From Calidihabitans tengchongensis (GTDB lineage: Bacteria > Sysuimicrobiota > Sysuimicrobiia > Sysuimicrobiales > Kaftiobacteriaceae): a DNA stretch of 64,000 bases. The position numbers and the translations under genes were made by a program. The stretch spans positions 1 to 64,000 of the forward strand of contig JAVKIE010000003.1 in the NCBI GenBank assembly GCA_031459615.1, read 5' to 3'. The notes beneath the pieces are model-generated. The model saw only the letters and a list, made by a program, of their open reading frames with translations, had not been told where the DNA came from and searched no databases. The number at the start of each line of letters is the position of its first letter. Position 1 is the first letter of the stretch. This document shows positions 7,073 to 16,355 of the stretch, one piece after another.

Positions 7073-8992
7073 CTGCGGCTCCACCTGAAGATCACCCTGT
7101 GGATTGTTACCCTCGTTGTGGTGGTCGGGGGGTTTTCCATTTACGCCCTGGTGGTGTTTCAGCGCCGGGCCGCCCTGCGCCAGTTCGAGGTCATGGCCCA
7201 GACGGTGGCGGGGACCGTGCTGCACAGCCTGATGACCACCATGATCAACAACAACCCCGACGAAACCAAGCAGATCATCCGGCACATCGAGGAAGTGCCA
7301 GTGGTGCACCGGGTGACCGTCTTCTCGCCCGGAGGACGCATCTGGGCGTCCTCCCACACCGGCGAGGTCGGGGCCCCGCGGCCGTCGGCGCTGCTGGCTC
7401 AGGTGATCGCCACGGGCCGGCCGGCGACCGCGGAGTACCCGGCCGCCGGCGAGCTGCTGGTGCTGGTCCCCATCCCCAACCGCCGCGAGTGCCACGCCTG
7501 CCACCCGGCGGGCCGCCCGATCCTGGGAGCCATCGGCGTGACCCTGGGAACCGGGCAGGTGGCCGAGCACCTGCGGTCCACCGCCCGGATGCTCGCGGGC
7601 CTGGTGGGATTCACCTTCCTGCTCGCCCTGGGGACCCTCAGCGTCCTGCTGGGCCGGTTCGTCCTGGAGCCCCTGTCCACCATCGTCGCGGCCGTGCGGG
7701 AGGTCACCCGCGGAAACTTCACCGCCCGGGCGTCGGTCCAGTCCGCGGACGAGCTGGGGTTGCTGGCCGCCGCGTTCAACGACATGAGCGCCCGCATCGA
7801 GCAGTCCACCTCCAGCCTGCACGCGCAGGTCGCCGACCTGACCCGGCGGCTGTCCACCCTGACGGTCTTCAGCCGGGCCCTCACCGCCGCCGAGGACCTT
7901 CAGTCGGCGCTGGCCGAGGCCGCCGAGGCCATGCGCGATGCCGTGGGTGCCGACGCCTGTCGGATTTACGGGTGGGAGGGAGAGGCGGCGGTCCCCGTCG
8001 CCGGCGCCGGGGCCACGGATCTCGTCGACCCGTGGGGCACCGCCCTGGCCCGGGCCGCCGCCGGGAGCGGGCCGCCTGCCGCCCTTCCGGGGATCCGGGG
8101 CCTGGGAGCCACGGTGACAATTCCCCTGCGGACTCGCGACCGGGAGCTGGGAGCGATGGTCGTCGTCCGCCGCGACCCGCGGCCCTTCCAGGCGTCGGAT
8201 GTCCTCCTGCTCCAGACGGTGGCCACCCAGCTGGCGGTCGCCATGGACAACGTGAGCCTGTTCGCCCAGGTCCGCGCCCAGGACCAGTTGCGTCGGGAGC
8301 TGGTGGCCCGCCTGCTCCGGGCCCACGAGGAGGAGCGCTCCCGCATCGCCCGGGAACTGCACGACGAGGTGAGCCAGTCGCTCACCAGCCTCATGATGCG
8401 GATCCACGCCGCCGAGGAGGCCCTGCCGGAACATCAGGAAACCCGGGGTGCCCTGGCGGGGATCCGGTCGGTGGTGGAGCAGACCCTGGAGGACGTGCGC
8501 AAGATCATCTTCGCCCTGCGCCCGACCCTGCTGGATGACCTGGGCCTGATCCCGGCGGTGAGGTACTACGCCAGGAACCTGCTGGAGCCCGCCGGGGTGC
8601 AGGTGCACATCCACGCCACCGGATTCGGAGCCCGGCGGCTGCCCCGCGAGGTGGAAACCACGGTCTTCCGCATCGCCCAGGAGGCCATCACCAACATCGC
8701 CCGGCACAGCCGCGCCCGGCACGCGGCCGTGTCCCTGGAGTTCACCGGGACGGCGGTGCGGCTGGAGATACACGACGACGGGGTCGGGTTCGACGTGGCC
8801 GCCTCCCTGGCCGACCCCAGCCGGCGCCGGCTGGGACTGCTGGGCATGCAGGAGCGCGTGGCCCTGGTGGGGGGAACGCTGAGCATCGACTCCCGGCCGG
8901 GAGGAGGGACCGTGGTGCGCGCGGACATCCCCGTCCCGGCCACACCGGCGGAGGAGGACGCCCGTGCCGCTGCGCGTGCTCATCGTGGATGA
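7073..8992 (+). CDS. haem-motif sensor histidine kinase, NarX-like (CTG start)
   Basis: The first ATG/GTG is at 7118, inside the first membrane helix. Extending in frame to a CTG at 7073 restores RLHLKITLWIVTLVVVVGG, a normal kinase N-terminus, and gives 639 residues. Order: TM1 (about 7-30), periplasmic sensor domain ending in RECHACHPAGR (CXXCH at about 140-144), TM2 (about 172-193), HAMP, GAF (about 270-410), HisKA_3 with RIARELHDEVSQSL, and HATPase_c with GVGFDV and GLLGMQERV. The CXXCH should bind c-type haem covalently and sense redox, O2, CO or NO. The last 29 bp overlap the regulator gene. Confidence 0.85.
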   Translation: MRLHLKITLWIVTLVVVVGGFSIYALVVFQRRAALRQFEVMAQTVAGTVLHSLMTTMINNNPDETKQIIRHIEEVPVVHRVTVFSPGGRIWASSHTGEVGAPRPSALLAQVIATGRPATAEYPAAGELLVLVPIPNRRECHACHPAGRPILGAIGVTLGTGQVAEHLRSTARMLAGLVGFTFLLALGTLSVLLGRFVLEPLSTIVAAVREVTRGNFTARASVQSADELGLLAAAFNDMSARIEQSTSSLHAQVADLTRRLSTLTVFSRALTAAEDLQSALAEAAEAMRDAVGADACRIYGWEGEAAVPVAGAGATDLVDPWGTALARAAAGSGPPAALPGIRGLGATVTIPLRTRDRELGAMVVVRRDPRPFQASDVLLLQTVATQLAVAMDNVSLFAQVRAQDQLRRELVARLLRAHEEERSRIARELHDEVSQSLTSLMMRIHAAEEALPEHQETRGALAGIRSVVEQTLEDVRKIIFALRPTLLDDLGLIPAVRYYARNLLEPAGVQVHIHATGFGARRLPREVETTVFRIAQEAITNIARHSRARHAAVSLEFTGTAVRLEIHDDGVGFDVAASLADPSRRRLGLLGMQERVALVGGTLSIDSRPGGGTVVRADIPVPATPAEEDARAAARAHRG

Positions 8993-9641
8993 CCACACCC
9001 TGGTCCGGGCCGGCATCCGGTCCCTGCTGCAGTCCTCCCCCGCCGTGGAAGTGGTGGGTGAGGCCGAGGACGGCCTGGCCGCCCTGGACCTGGTCCGGAC
9101 GCTGCGCCCCGACGTGGTCCTGATGGACGTGGCCATGCCGCGGATGGGCGGGGTGGAGGCCACCCGGAGGATCAAGGAGGAGTTTCCCGATGTGGCGGTC
9201 CTGGGCCTGACCGTCCACGAGAACGAGGAGTACTTCTTCCAGATGCTGCGGGCCGGGGCGTGCGGGTACGTGCTGAAGAAAGCCCGTCCGGCCGAGCTGG
9301 TGGAGGCCATCGAGGCCGCCGCCCGGGGGGAAACGTACCTGTACCCCTCCATGGCCACGGCGCTGGTCACCGACTACCTCCGCCGGGTCGAAAGCGGCGA
9401 GGACGCCGGAGCCTACGAGACCCTCACCCCGCGGGAGCGGGAGATCCTCAAACTGGTCGCCGAAGGCTACACCAGCGCCGAGATCGGCCGGCTGCTCCAT
9501 CTGTCGGTGAAGACGGTGCAGGCGTACCGCCAGCGGATCATGGAAAAATTGGACCTGCACCGCCCCGCCCAGCTGATCGCCTACGCCGTCCGCAAGGGAC
9601 TTGTGGAGCCCGAGGGGCCGTCCCCGACCCCCCCGGGCTAG
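8964..9641 (+). CDS. NarL/FixJ-family response regulator
   Basis: This 225-residue regulator has a receiver with VDDH and the phosphoacceptor Asp in VLMDVAMP (about residue 54), Lys in LKKARP, and a LuxR-type HTH (LTPREREILKLVAEGYTSAEIG, about 152-205). It starts at a GTG inside the kinase gene (29-bp overlap) behind GGAGGAGG, so it is the kinase's cognate partner. NarL-family regulators bind short inverted repeats near -42, which makes it one of the candidates for the factor that reads the recurrent 18-bp palindrome. The neighbouring minus-strand cytochrome b gene is convergent. Confidence 0.9.
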   Translation: MPLRVLIVDDHTLVRAGIRSLLQSSPAVEVVGEAEDGLAALDLVRTLRPDVVLMDVAMPRMGGVEATRRIKEEFPDVAVLGLTVHENEEYFFQMLRAGACGYVLKKARPAELVEAIEAAARGETYLYPSMATALVTDYLRRVESGEDAGAYETLTPREREILKLVAEGYTSAEIGRLLHLSVKTVQAYRQRIMEKLDLHRPAQLIAYAVRKGLVEPEGPSPTPPG

Positions 9642-9645
9642 GGCG

Positions 9646-10377
9646 TCAACCGGCGCCGCCTGAGGAGTCGGGCGGCCCGGAGGGACGCACCCCCTGCTCC
9701 ACCAGGCGCTCGTACTCAGCCCGGTGCTCCCGCCGCAGGCGTTCCAGGTCGATGCGGCCAGTCCACATGGCGGGGTCCATGGGGAAGACCTCGGGGCGGA
9801 AGTGCGCGTTGTAGAAGTGCCAGAGGATGACCGCCAGGACCGCCAGCAGGGCCTCGCCCCCGTGGGCCACCCGGGCGGCCGGCACCACCACCCCCGGCAC
9901 CCACCGGGTGATGACCTCGGGGAACCACATGATCAGGCCGGTGGTGGCCATGATCACCGTGCCCCACACCACGGCCCAGTACTCGAACTTCTGGCGATAG
10001 TCGTACCGGTCAAAGGCCGGCCGCTCGGCCCGCAGGCCCAGCAGATAGGCGATATCGGCGACCACGTTTCGGACATCCTGGAACGTCACGCCCATGCCCG
10101 CCGGTCCCCGCTCCCGGCCGGCCCGCCGCGCCCGCAGCACGGCCCCCAGGTGGTACAGGCCTTCCAGGATGAGCACCACGGCGAACGTCCGGTGGATCAG
10201 CCGGGTCCGCTCGATCCCGCCCAGGGCGCGGATGATGGCCTGGGCCCAGGGAGTCCAGAAGTACTTCTGGGGCAGGCCCGTGAAGGCCAGCACGTTGAAG
10301 GTGATGATCAGCACGAAGTGCTCGACCCGCTGGGCCAGGGTGAACCGCTCCACCTCCGGTCGACCCCCGGCGCTCAT
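9646..10377 (-). CDS. membrane cytochrome b (formate dehydrogenase gamma type)
   Basis: The 243-residue protein has four main membrane helices with candidate haem-ligand histidines (VEHFVLIITFN, IHRTFAVVLI, RVAHGGEALLAV, WHFYNAHFRPEVFPMD), typical of the FdnI/cytochrome b561 group. Its ATG overlaps the stop of the seven-haem cytochrome gene (ATGA at 10374-10377), so the products probably form one membrane complex: cytochrome b exchanging electrons with quinone and the multihaem protein carrying them outside. It is the last gene of the minus-strand run that begins at 12279. Confidence 0.8.
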   Translation of the reverse strand: MSAGGRPEVERFTLAQRVEHFVLIITFNVLAFTGLPQKYFWTPWAQAIIRALGGIERTRLIHRTFAVVLILEGLYHLGAVLRARRAGRERGPAGMGVTFQDVRNVVADIAYLLGLRAERPAFDRYDYRQKFEYWAVVWGTVIMATTGLIMWFPEVITRWVPGVVVPAARVAHGGEALLAVLAVILWHFYNAHFRPEVFPMDPAMWTGRIDLERLRREHRAEYERLVEQGVRPSGPPDSSGGAG

Positions 10378-11267
10378 CGGCGGTTCCTCCGCAGCTGGTC
10401 GCCCGCCCACCGGCCGAGGTCCAGCACCGTGAGCACCGTCAGGAACCCCACCACCGACGGAATAAGGACCCGGTAAAACAGCTGCACGTAGTAGACCAGG
10501 GGAGCCGCGTCAGGTCCCGGGGCCCGGTGCTCGGTCCAGGCGGTGGCGAAGTACTGGCCGGCCTGCGGGTGGCAGGTCCGGCAGGTGGCCAGGATGTTGG
10601 ACGGGTGCACCCGGGAGGCAGGGTCGTCGGCTGCCCGGATGTCGTGCACCCCGTGGCAGTCGTAGCAGGTGGCGGCCGGAGAGGGACTCACCGGCGTGGT
10701 GATCCGGTACAGGGTGGTGGTCACCCCGTGGAACTCGCTGATGTAGGTTTCGTACACCGCCCGCAGGCCGTACTTGGCCATGATCTCCGGACGGGCGTGG
10801 CAGCTGCCGCACAGCTGCGGCGTGTTGTTCCGGAACTCGGGGGTCCGCGCCCGGACCACCTCGTGAGCTCCGTGGCAGGAGACGCAGGTCGGCGCGTCGG
10901 CCAGGCCCAGGACCTGGGCGCGGCCGTGGACGCTGCTGTCGAACTGGCCGGCGGGGTCAGGGTGGCAGGTGGCGCACACCTGAGCGGCCCGGGCGGTGAA
11001 GTCCCGGCGGGTGCGGGCGGTCACCGGCGGGTGGGGATAGGAGGTCTGGGCAGGGTGGCACGACGCGCATCCCAGGCCTCCGTGCACCGAGCGGTCGACG
11101 ACCGCGCGATCGACGGTCGCAGGCAGGGTCTCCCCGCCGGGCAGCGTCAGGACCAGCCCCTCGGCCCCGTGGCAGCTCAGGCAGACGTCCGCATCCTGGG
11201 AGAAAACTGGCCCGGCGGCCGCCAGGACCACCGCCACCGCGAGCGGAACCCAGCGCGCGTCACTCAC
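10374..11267 (-). CDS. membrane-anchored seven-haem c-type cytochrome
   Basis: The 297-residue protein starts at a GTG (11267) behind AAGGGG. It has an N-terminal signal (residues 1-23) and seven CXXCH motifs: CLSCH, CASCH, CATCH, CVSCH, CGSCH, CYDCH and CRTCH. A C-terminal membrane helix of about 20 residues (FYRVLIPSVVGFLTVLTVLDLG) anchors it. With the downstream cytochrome b this resembles the b/multihaem-c pairs used for quinol oxidation or extracellular electron transfer. A palindrome promoter directly upstream may give it an extra transcript with a leader of only about 9 nt. An ATG at 11312 is upstream of that promoter's start and lacks a ribosome binding site. Confidence 0.85.
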   Translation of the reverse strand: MSDARWVPLAVAVVLAAAGPVFSQDADVCLSCHGAEGLVLTLPGGETLPATVDRAVVDRSVHGGLGCASCHPAQTSYPHPPVTARTRRDFTARAAQVCATCHPDPAGQFDSSVHGRAQVLGLADAPTCVSCHGAHEVVRARTPEFRNNTPQLCGSCHARPEIMAKYGLRAVYETYISEFHGVTTTLYRITTPVSPSPAATCYDCHGVHDIRAADDPASRVHPSNILATCRTCHPQAGQYFATAWTEHRAPGPDAAPLVYYVQLFYRVLIPSVVGFLTVLTVLDLGRWAGDQLRRNRR

Positions 11268-11282
11268 CCGTGATCCCCTTCC

Positions 11283-11328
11283 ACCATAGGGGGCATCGCA
11301 GGGGAGAGCCATCGGGCGGTTACTGGAT
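11283..11328 (-). promoter_or_regulatory. palindrome promoter before the seven-haem cytochrome
   Basis: Minus strand: ATCCAGTAACCGCCCGAT (11328-11311), then GG, 20 nt and TATGGT at 11288-11283. The near half-site is perfect and the far half-site weaker. The predicted start, near 11276, leaves only a few bases before the GTG. Confidence 0.6.
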
Positions 11329-11454
11329 CCGGGGTCCGCCCGCAGACCTAGGTTCAGCAGAGGTCCTGTGCGGCGGCAGGGCGGGCTGTGCGACGCCCCG
11401 CGGTACCAGCACCCGAGCAGGTCCCCACAGTCGCCTTGCGGCCTGCGTAGAACC

Positions 11455-11565
11455 CTAGCGGCAGACGGTGTGGATCAGGGAGACCAGGAATGTAGCCACA
11501 AACGCCGTGGCCAGAACCACGGCCAGCGTGGCGACGATCTCCAGCGTGGGGTTGCGTTCCTCCAC
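11455..11565 (-). CDS. 36-residue single-helix membrane protein
   Basis: Starting at a GTG (11565) with GGAGGTGA 5 nt upstream, the frame encodes MEERNPTLEI followed by a hydrophobic helix (IVATLAVVLATAFVATFLVSL) and the tail IHTVCR. An in-frame GTG at 11574 overlaps the Shine-Dalgarno and is less likely. Tiny proteins of this form are typical accessory subunits of respiratory complexes. It lies between an 80-residue membrane protein and the cytochrome c/b pair on the same strand, so it may belong to that complex. No family recognised. Confidence 0.55.
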   Translation of the reverse strand: MEERNPTLEIVATLAVVLATAFVATFLVSLIHTVCR

Positions 11566-11659
11566 AGTGCTCACCTCCCCTGAGGGCTGGCCCGGCCGTC
11601 ATCGAGGCGGCGTCGAGGCCGGGGGACCGCCCCCGGTCGCCCGGCGCCTCCGGGGCGAT

Positions 11660-11902
11660 CTACCGGGCCATCAGCACCACGTAGGTGGCGTACAGGCCGG
11701 CGGCCACCAGGGTCGCCCCGGTGGCCAGACCCACCAGGTGCAGGACAACTCCCACACCCTCGGTCAGAGCCACCCGGCCGCTTCCCGCCAGGGCCTGCTG
11801 CCAGCGCACCAGCCGCCGCAGGCACGCCGTGCACAGGAAGGCGCCGGCGGCCACCAGCGACCAGAACACCAGGAACGCCAGGGCAATGCCCACCGGGTGC
11901 AC
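11660..11902 (-). CDS. 80-residue two-helix membrane protein
   Basis: The GTG at 11902 follows AAAGGGGGGAG at proper spacing and is preferred over an ATG at 11920. Two hydrophobic helices (about 4-27 with CTAC at the end, and 50-78) are joined by a short basic loop. It sits in the minus-strand run between a receiver-like protein and the tiny membrane protein. A Cys-X2-Cys close to the membrane face could be redox active or bind metal. No family recognised; likely an accessory subunit of the cytochrome b/c complex. Confidence 0.6.
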   Translation of the reverse strand: MHPVGIALAFLVFWSLVAAGAFLCTACLRRLVRWQQALAGSGRVALTEGVGVVLHLVGLATGATLVAAGLYATYVVLMAR

Positions 11903-11916
11903 CGTTCTCCCCCCTT

Positions 11917-12279
11917 TCATCCCGAGGCGGACGACGCCGCCCGCCCCGCGGCTTCCTCAATCGCCCGGACCACTGCATCCAGGCGCGTCGCGCCGCACCC
12001 GCGGCTGTCGTAGATGCGCATCACATCGTCCAGCGGATCCAGGACCAGCACCCGGATCGGCTCGCAGGTGCGGATGAGCTCGGCCACGGCGTGCGCGTGC
12101 TCCCGCTCCACCACCGGGTCGGCCACCACCACGTCTGGCCGCGTCCGGGCAATGGCCGGGAGGACCTGCTCGGGGTGGGAGGCCGCCCCGGCACACTCCA
12201 TCCCCTGCCGGTGCAGCAGCGACTCGATGGCGCTGGCAAACAGGGGATGGCTGTACCAGATGAACACCCGCGGCCGCAC
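11917..12279 (-). CDS. receiver-like protein without the acidic pair
   Basis: The 120-residue product has the alternating hydrophobic strands of a response-regulator receiver (RVFIWYSHPLF, PDVVVADPVV, IRVLVLDPLDD). The metal-binding acidic pair after strand 1 is replaced by WYS, while Asp remains after strand 3. There is no output domain. It is probably a pseudo-receiver acting by protein contact rather than phosphorylation. A GTG start follows GGAGGTGG. It heads the operon for the small membrane proteins and cytochromes and is preceded by the palindrome promoter, so it may link signalling to that electron-transfer complex. Confidence 0.6.
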   Translation of the reverse strand: MRPRVFIWYSHPLFASAIESLLHRQGMECAGAASHPEQVLPAIARTRPDVVVADPVVEREHAHAVAELIRTCEPIRVLVLDPLDDVMRIYDSRGCGATRLDAVVRAIEEAAGRAASSASG

Positions 12280-12296
12280 GGCCCACCTCCACCTCG

Positions 12297-12342
12297 ACCG
12301 TACGGCCGCCGGCGTCTTTGGCCTATCGAGTGACGGGGTGAT
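12297..12342 (-). promoter_or_regulatory. palindrome promoter of the receiver-like/cytochrome operon
   Basis: Minus strand: ATCACCCCGTCACTCGAT (12342-12325), AG, exactly 20 nt, then TACGGT (12302-12297). The palindrome is degenerate but the spacing is exact. Predicted start near 12290, eleven bases before the GTG. Confidence 0.5.
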
Positions 12343-12523
12343 TTGAGAGCGTCAGTGTGGGCGGGGAACGTCCCGCCTCCGGGACGGGGCGGGCGCAGAC
12401 CCGTCGGGCGCCCCCGTGTCCCACGCCTGGATGGGCGCGGGCCCCTCCTCTCCAGCGCCCGCAGATCAGGCTGCGGACCGGGGCGCGCCGCCAGGGGTGG
12501 TCAGGCGGCCCCGCCCGGACGGA

Positions 12524-13186
12524 CTAGGAGGACGGCTGGGGGGGCTCGCCGGGAGGGGGCACCAGGCCCATGCGGACGGCGTACAGGGCCGCCTGAACCC
12601 GGTTCTGCAGGTGGAGCTTTTCCAGGATGTTGCGCAGGTGGTTCTTGACGGTGTTTTCGGAGATCTTCAGGTCCAGGGCGATCTCCTTGTTGGACTTGCC
12701 GGCGGCCAGCAGCTCCAGCACCTGTCGCTCCCGCGCCGTGAGCGGCGGGGCCGGCTCGGGGGGAGCGGCCAGTTCCCGCAGGATCTTGCTGGCCATGGTG
12801 GGGGCGATGGGGACTTCTCCCCGCTGGGCCTGCCGCAGGCAGGCCACCAGGTACTCGGGATCGACGTTCTTCAGCAGGTACCCCGACGCCCCGGCCTTGA
12901 TGGCCTCAAACAGGTCCTCGTCGGTCTCGGAGACCGTCAGCATGAGGATCTTCACGTAGGGCATCTCGGCCTTGATCCGGCGGGTGGCGGCCAGCCCATC
13001 CACGCCCGGCATCTTGATGTCCATGAGGATGACGTCGGGCATCAGTTCCCGGGCGCGCTCGATGGCCTCCTCCCCGTCGGCTGCCTCCCCCACCACCTCC
13101 ATGTCCTCCCGCCCGGCCAGCAGGGCCGTGACGCCCCGGCGGAACAGGGCGTGGTCGTCAGCCACCAGAACCCGAATGCGTTCCAT
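12524..13186 (-). CDS. NarL-family response regulator
   Basis: The 220-residue regulator has ADDH, the phosphoacceptor Asp in VILMDIKMPG (about residue 55), Lys in LLKNVDP, and a C-terminal LuxR-type HTH (LTARERQVLELLAAGKSNKEIA, about 150-200). It closely resembles LiaR/DevR-type regulators. The gene overlaps the end of the adjacent kinase by 29 bp, exactly as in the pair at 8.96 kb, which suggests that the pairs derive from a duplicated module. Because its operon carries a perfect-spacing palindrome promoter, it is a leading candidate for the activator, with autoregulation. Confidence 0.9.
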   Translation of the reverse strand: MERIRVLVADDHALFRRGVTALLAGREDMEVVGEAADGEEAIERARELMPDVILMDIKMPGVDGLAATRRIKAEMPYVKILMLTVSETDEDLFEAIKAGASGYLLKNVDPEYLVACLRQAQRGEVPIAPTMASKILRELAAPPEPAPPLTARERQVLELLAAGKSNKEIALDLKISENTVKNHLRNILEKLHLQNRVQAALYAVRMGLVPPPGEPPQPSS

Positions 13187-14795
13187 CGGTCTCCCCTCCC
13201 GGGATGAACACCCGCACCGTGGTCCCCCGGCCCGGCGCCGTGTCCACCGTCAGCGTGCCGCCCACGCTCTCGGCCCGCTCGCGCATGGTCACCAGGCCGA
13301 AGCGCGCTCCCGGGGCGCTCTGGACCTGCGCCAGATCGAACCCCTGGCCGTCGTCGCTCACCGTGACCAGGGTGCCCGTCCCCTCCCGGGCAAACCGCAC
13401 CCATACCCGGGTGGCCCGGGCGTGCTTGCGGACGTTGGTGAGGGCCTCCTGCACGATGCGGATCACCTGGGTCTCGGCGGCCGGGGAGAGGCGGATCTCC
13501 CCGGGGGCCTCCAGACGGATGTCCAGCCCGGTCTGCTCCCGCATCCGTTCCACGTACTCCCGCAGGGCGGCCACCAGCCCCCGGGGCTGCGGAGCCGTGC
13601 GCAGGCTCAGGATCGCCTGGCGCACCTCCTCGTACGCTTCCTGCACCGCCGTCCGCATCTGGCTCAGTTCCTCGCCCGCCTCGGCGGCCCGCCCCCGCGC
13701 GATCAGGGCCTCGGCCACCTTGGCCTTGAGGTTGACGAACCCCAGGACCTGTCCCAGGCTGTCGTGGAGCTCCCGGGCCAGCCGGTCCCTCTCTTCCAGG
13801 ATGGCCAGGCGGCGGACCTGCTCGAACAACTCCTCGGTCCGTTCCCTGACCTTGGCTTCCAGTTCCCGGCTCCACGCGGCGGCGTCGGCGGCCGCCTTCC
13901 GGGCGATCTCCAGCGCCTCGGCCTGGGCCCGCAGGCGGCCCTCCTGAGCCTCGGCCAGCCGGCGCGCGTACTCCAGGTCGAACACCCGCAGCACCCGTAC
14001 GCCGAAGAAGGCAATGACGCCCGCCAGCGCGGCGCGGAAGACCTGGGGCGGAACCCCCACCACCGAGAGGAAGCGGTCGTAGTTCAGCCACGAGGCGGGC
14101 GGAAACGCGGCGGGGGGGACGATCAGCCCGGCCACGGCCCCGTTGGCGACGAACGCCCCGGCCATCCACCGGCAGTCCCGGGCGATGCGGGCGTACCCTC
14201 CCTGCTCGAACCGGCGCGCCTGCAGGGCGAGGCCGGCCGCCGCAAACAGCGAGCCGGGCAGGTAGATCAGGTACCGCGCCCAGATGTCCGCCACCGCCAC
14301 CGACGGCGCCCACGCCTCCGTCCGCGAGGGCAGGGCGACGCCGTCGTGGCAGCGCAGGCACGACGGCCCCCAGGGGGACCGCCCCGGGGCGGCCAGCACG
14401 TTCACGTGGGGGCCCACGGCCCAGTACCCCAGCCAGAAGGCGAACAGGAGCGGGGGAATCCACCGCACCCACCGGTACCGCGGAGCCAGGTGGCCGATCA
14501 GGGAGGTGCCGAACGCGGCCAGGAGCAGGGTGCCGGCCGCGAACAGCGACAGGCGGCCCATCCGCAGGGCCGTGACGGTGGCCGGTGACAGGGTCAGGGG
14601 CAGCAGCAGCCACATGTCGATCCACTCCACCCCGGCGTGCAGGAGGCCGAAAGCGGCCAGGTAGCCCAGGCTGCGGGCCAGGCGCAGCTCGCTGGATCGG
14701 CGGGCCTCCAGAGCGATGGCCAGGCCCATGGCGAAGAAGGCCAGGCCGTAGACGAAGAAGACCAGGACCAGCCGGGGGACCGCCACCCCGATCAC
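13158..14795 (-). CDS. membrane histidine kinase with a CXXCH haem motif (leaderless GTG start)
   Basis: The 545-residue kinase has about seven N-terminal membrane helices (1-270). A loop holds GPSCLRCHDG, a single CXXCH on the presumed outer face. A coiled coil (about 290-345), HisKA_3 with RDRLARELHDSLGQ and a HATPase_c domain (SDDGQGFDL, GLVTMRERAESVGG) follow. An ATG at 14804 overlaps the predicted -10 TAGGAT, so the GTG at 14795, seven bases beyond it, is taken as the start; no Shine-Dalgarno is needed for a leaderless message. A haem-bearing membrane sensor next to cytochrome genes suggests redox or gas sensing. Confidence 0.8.
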   Translation of the reverse strand: MIGVAVPRLVLVFFVYGLAFFAMGLAIALEARRSSELRLARSLGYLAAFGLLHAGVEWIDMWLLLPLTLSPATVTALRMGRLSLFAAGTLLLAAFGTSLIGHLAPRYRWVRWIPPLLFAFWLGYWAVGPHVNVLAAPGRSPWGPSCLRCHDGVALPSRTEAWAPSVAVADIWARYLIYLPGSLFAAAGLALQARRFEQGGYARIARDCRWMAGAFVANGAVAGLIVPPAAFPPASWLNYDRFLSVVGVPPQVFRAALAGVIAFFGVRVLRVFDLEYARRLAEAQEGRLRAQAEALEIARKAAADAAAWSRELEAKVRERTEELFEQVRRLAILEERDRLARELHDSLGQVLGFVNLKAKVAEALIARGRAAEAGEELSQMRTAVQEAYEEVRQAILSLRTAPQPRGLVAALREYVERMREQTGLDIRLEAPGEIRLSPAAETQVIRIVQEALTNVRKHARATRVWVRFAREGTGTLVTVSDDGQGFDLAQVQSAPGARFGLVTMRERAESVGGTLTVDTAPGRGTTVRVFIPGGETDGTHSGSGG

Positions 14796-14802
14796 CCGTT
14801 CC

Positions 14803-14848
14803 ATCCTAGGCGCGGAGAGCCACGTCTGCCATCGGCCACGCACCCGAT
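14803..14848 (-). promoter_or_regulatory. shared palindrome between kinase and citrate synthase genes
   Basis: The palindrome (14831-14848; minus strand ATCGGGTGCGTGGCCGAT) has perfect outer pentamers. Toward the kinase, GG and 20 nt lead to TAGGAT (14808-14803). Toward citrate synthase the likely -10 TAGAAT (14892-14897) is 43 nt away, which centres the same palindrome near -64.5, two helical turns further than usual. One bound factor could activate both directions. Confidence 0.7.
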
Positions 14849-14946
14849 GGGAATCCGGCCCCAGCCTGATGACCCGCCCCGGCGGGGAGCGTAGAATCGA
14901 GGCGAGACGGGCAGGCTGCCCGCACCCTGACTGTGGGAGGCATCCC

Positions 14947-16272
<1,326 letters not shown>

Positions 16273-16355
16273 GAGCATGACCGGGGCGCGAGGACGCCGG
16301 GCCGGGGGCCACCAGGCCCGGACCCGAGGCCCTCTGCCGCCCCGGGAGGTCTGCC

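Noticed and set aside
5831..9370. An 1179-codon minus-strand frame opposite the NrfD, kinase and regulator genes
   Set aside because: Antisense shadow: composition dominated by Gly, Gln, His and Arg, and it contradicts three well-supported genes.
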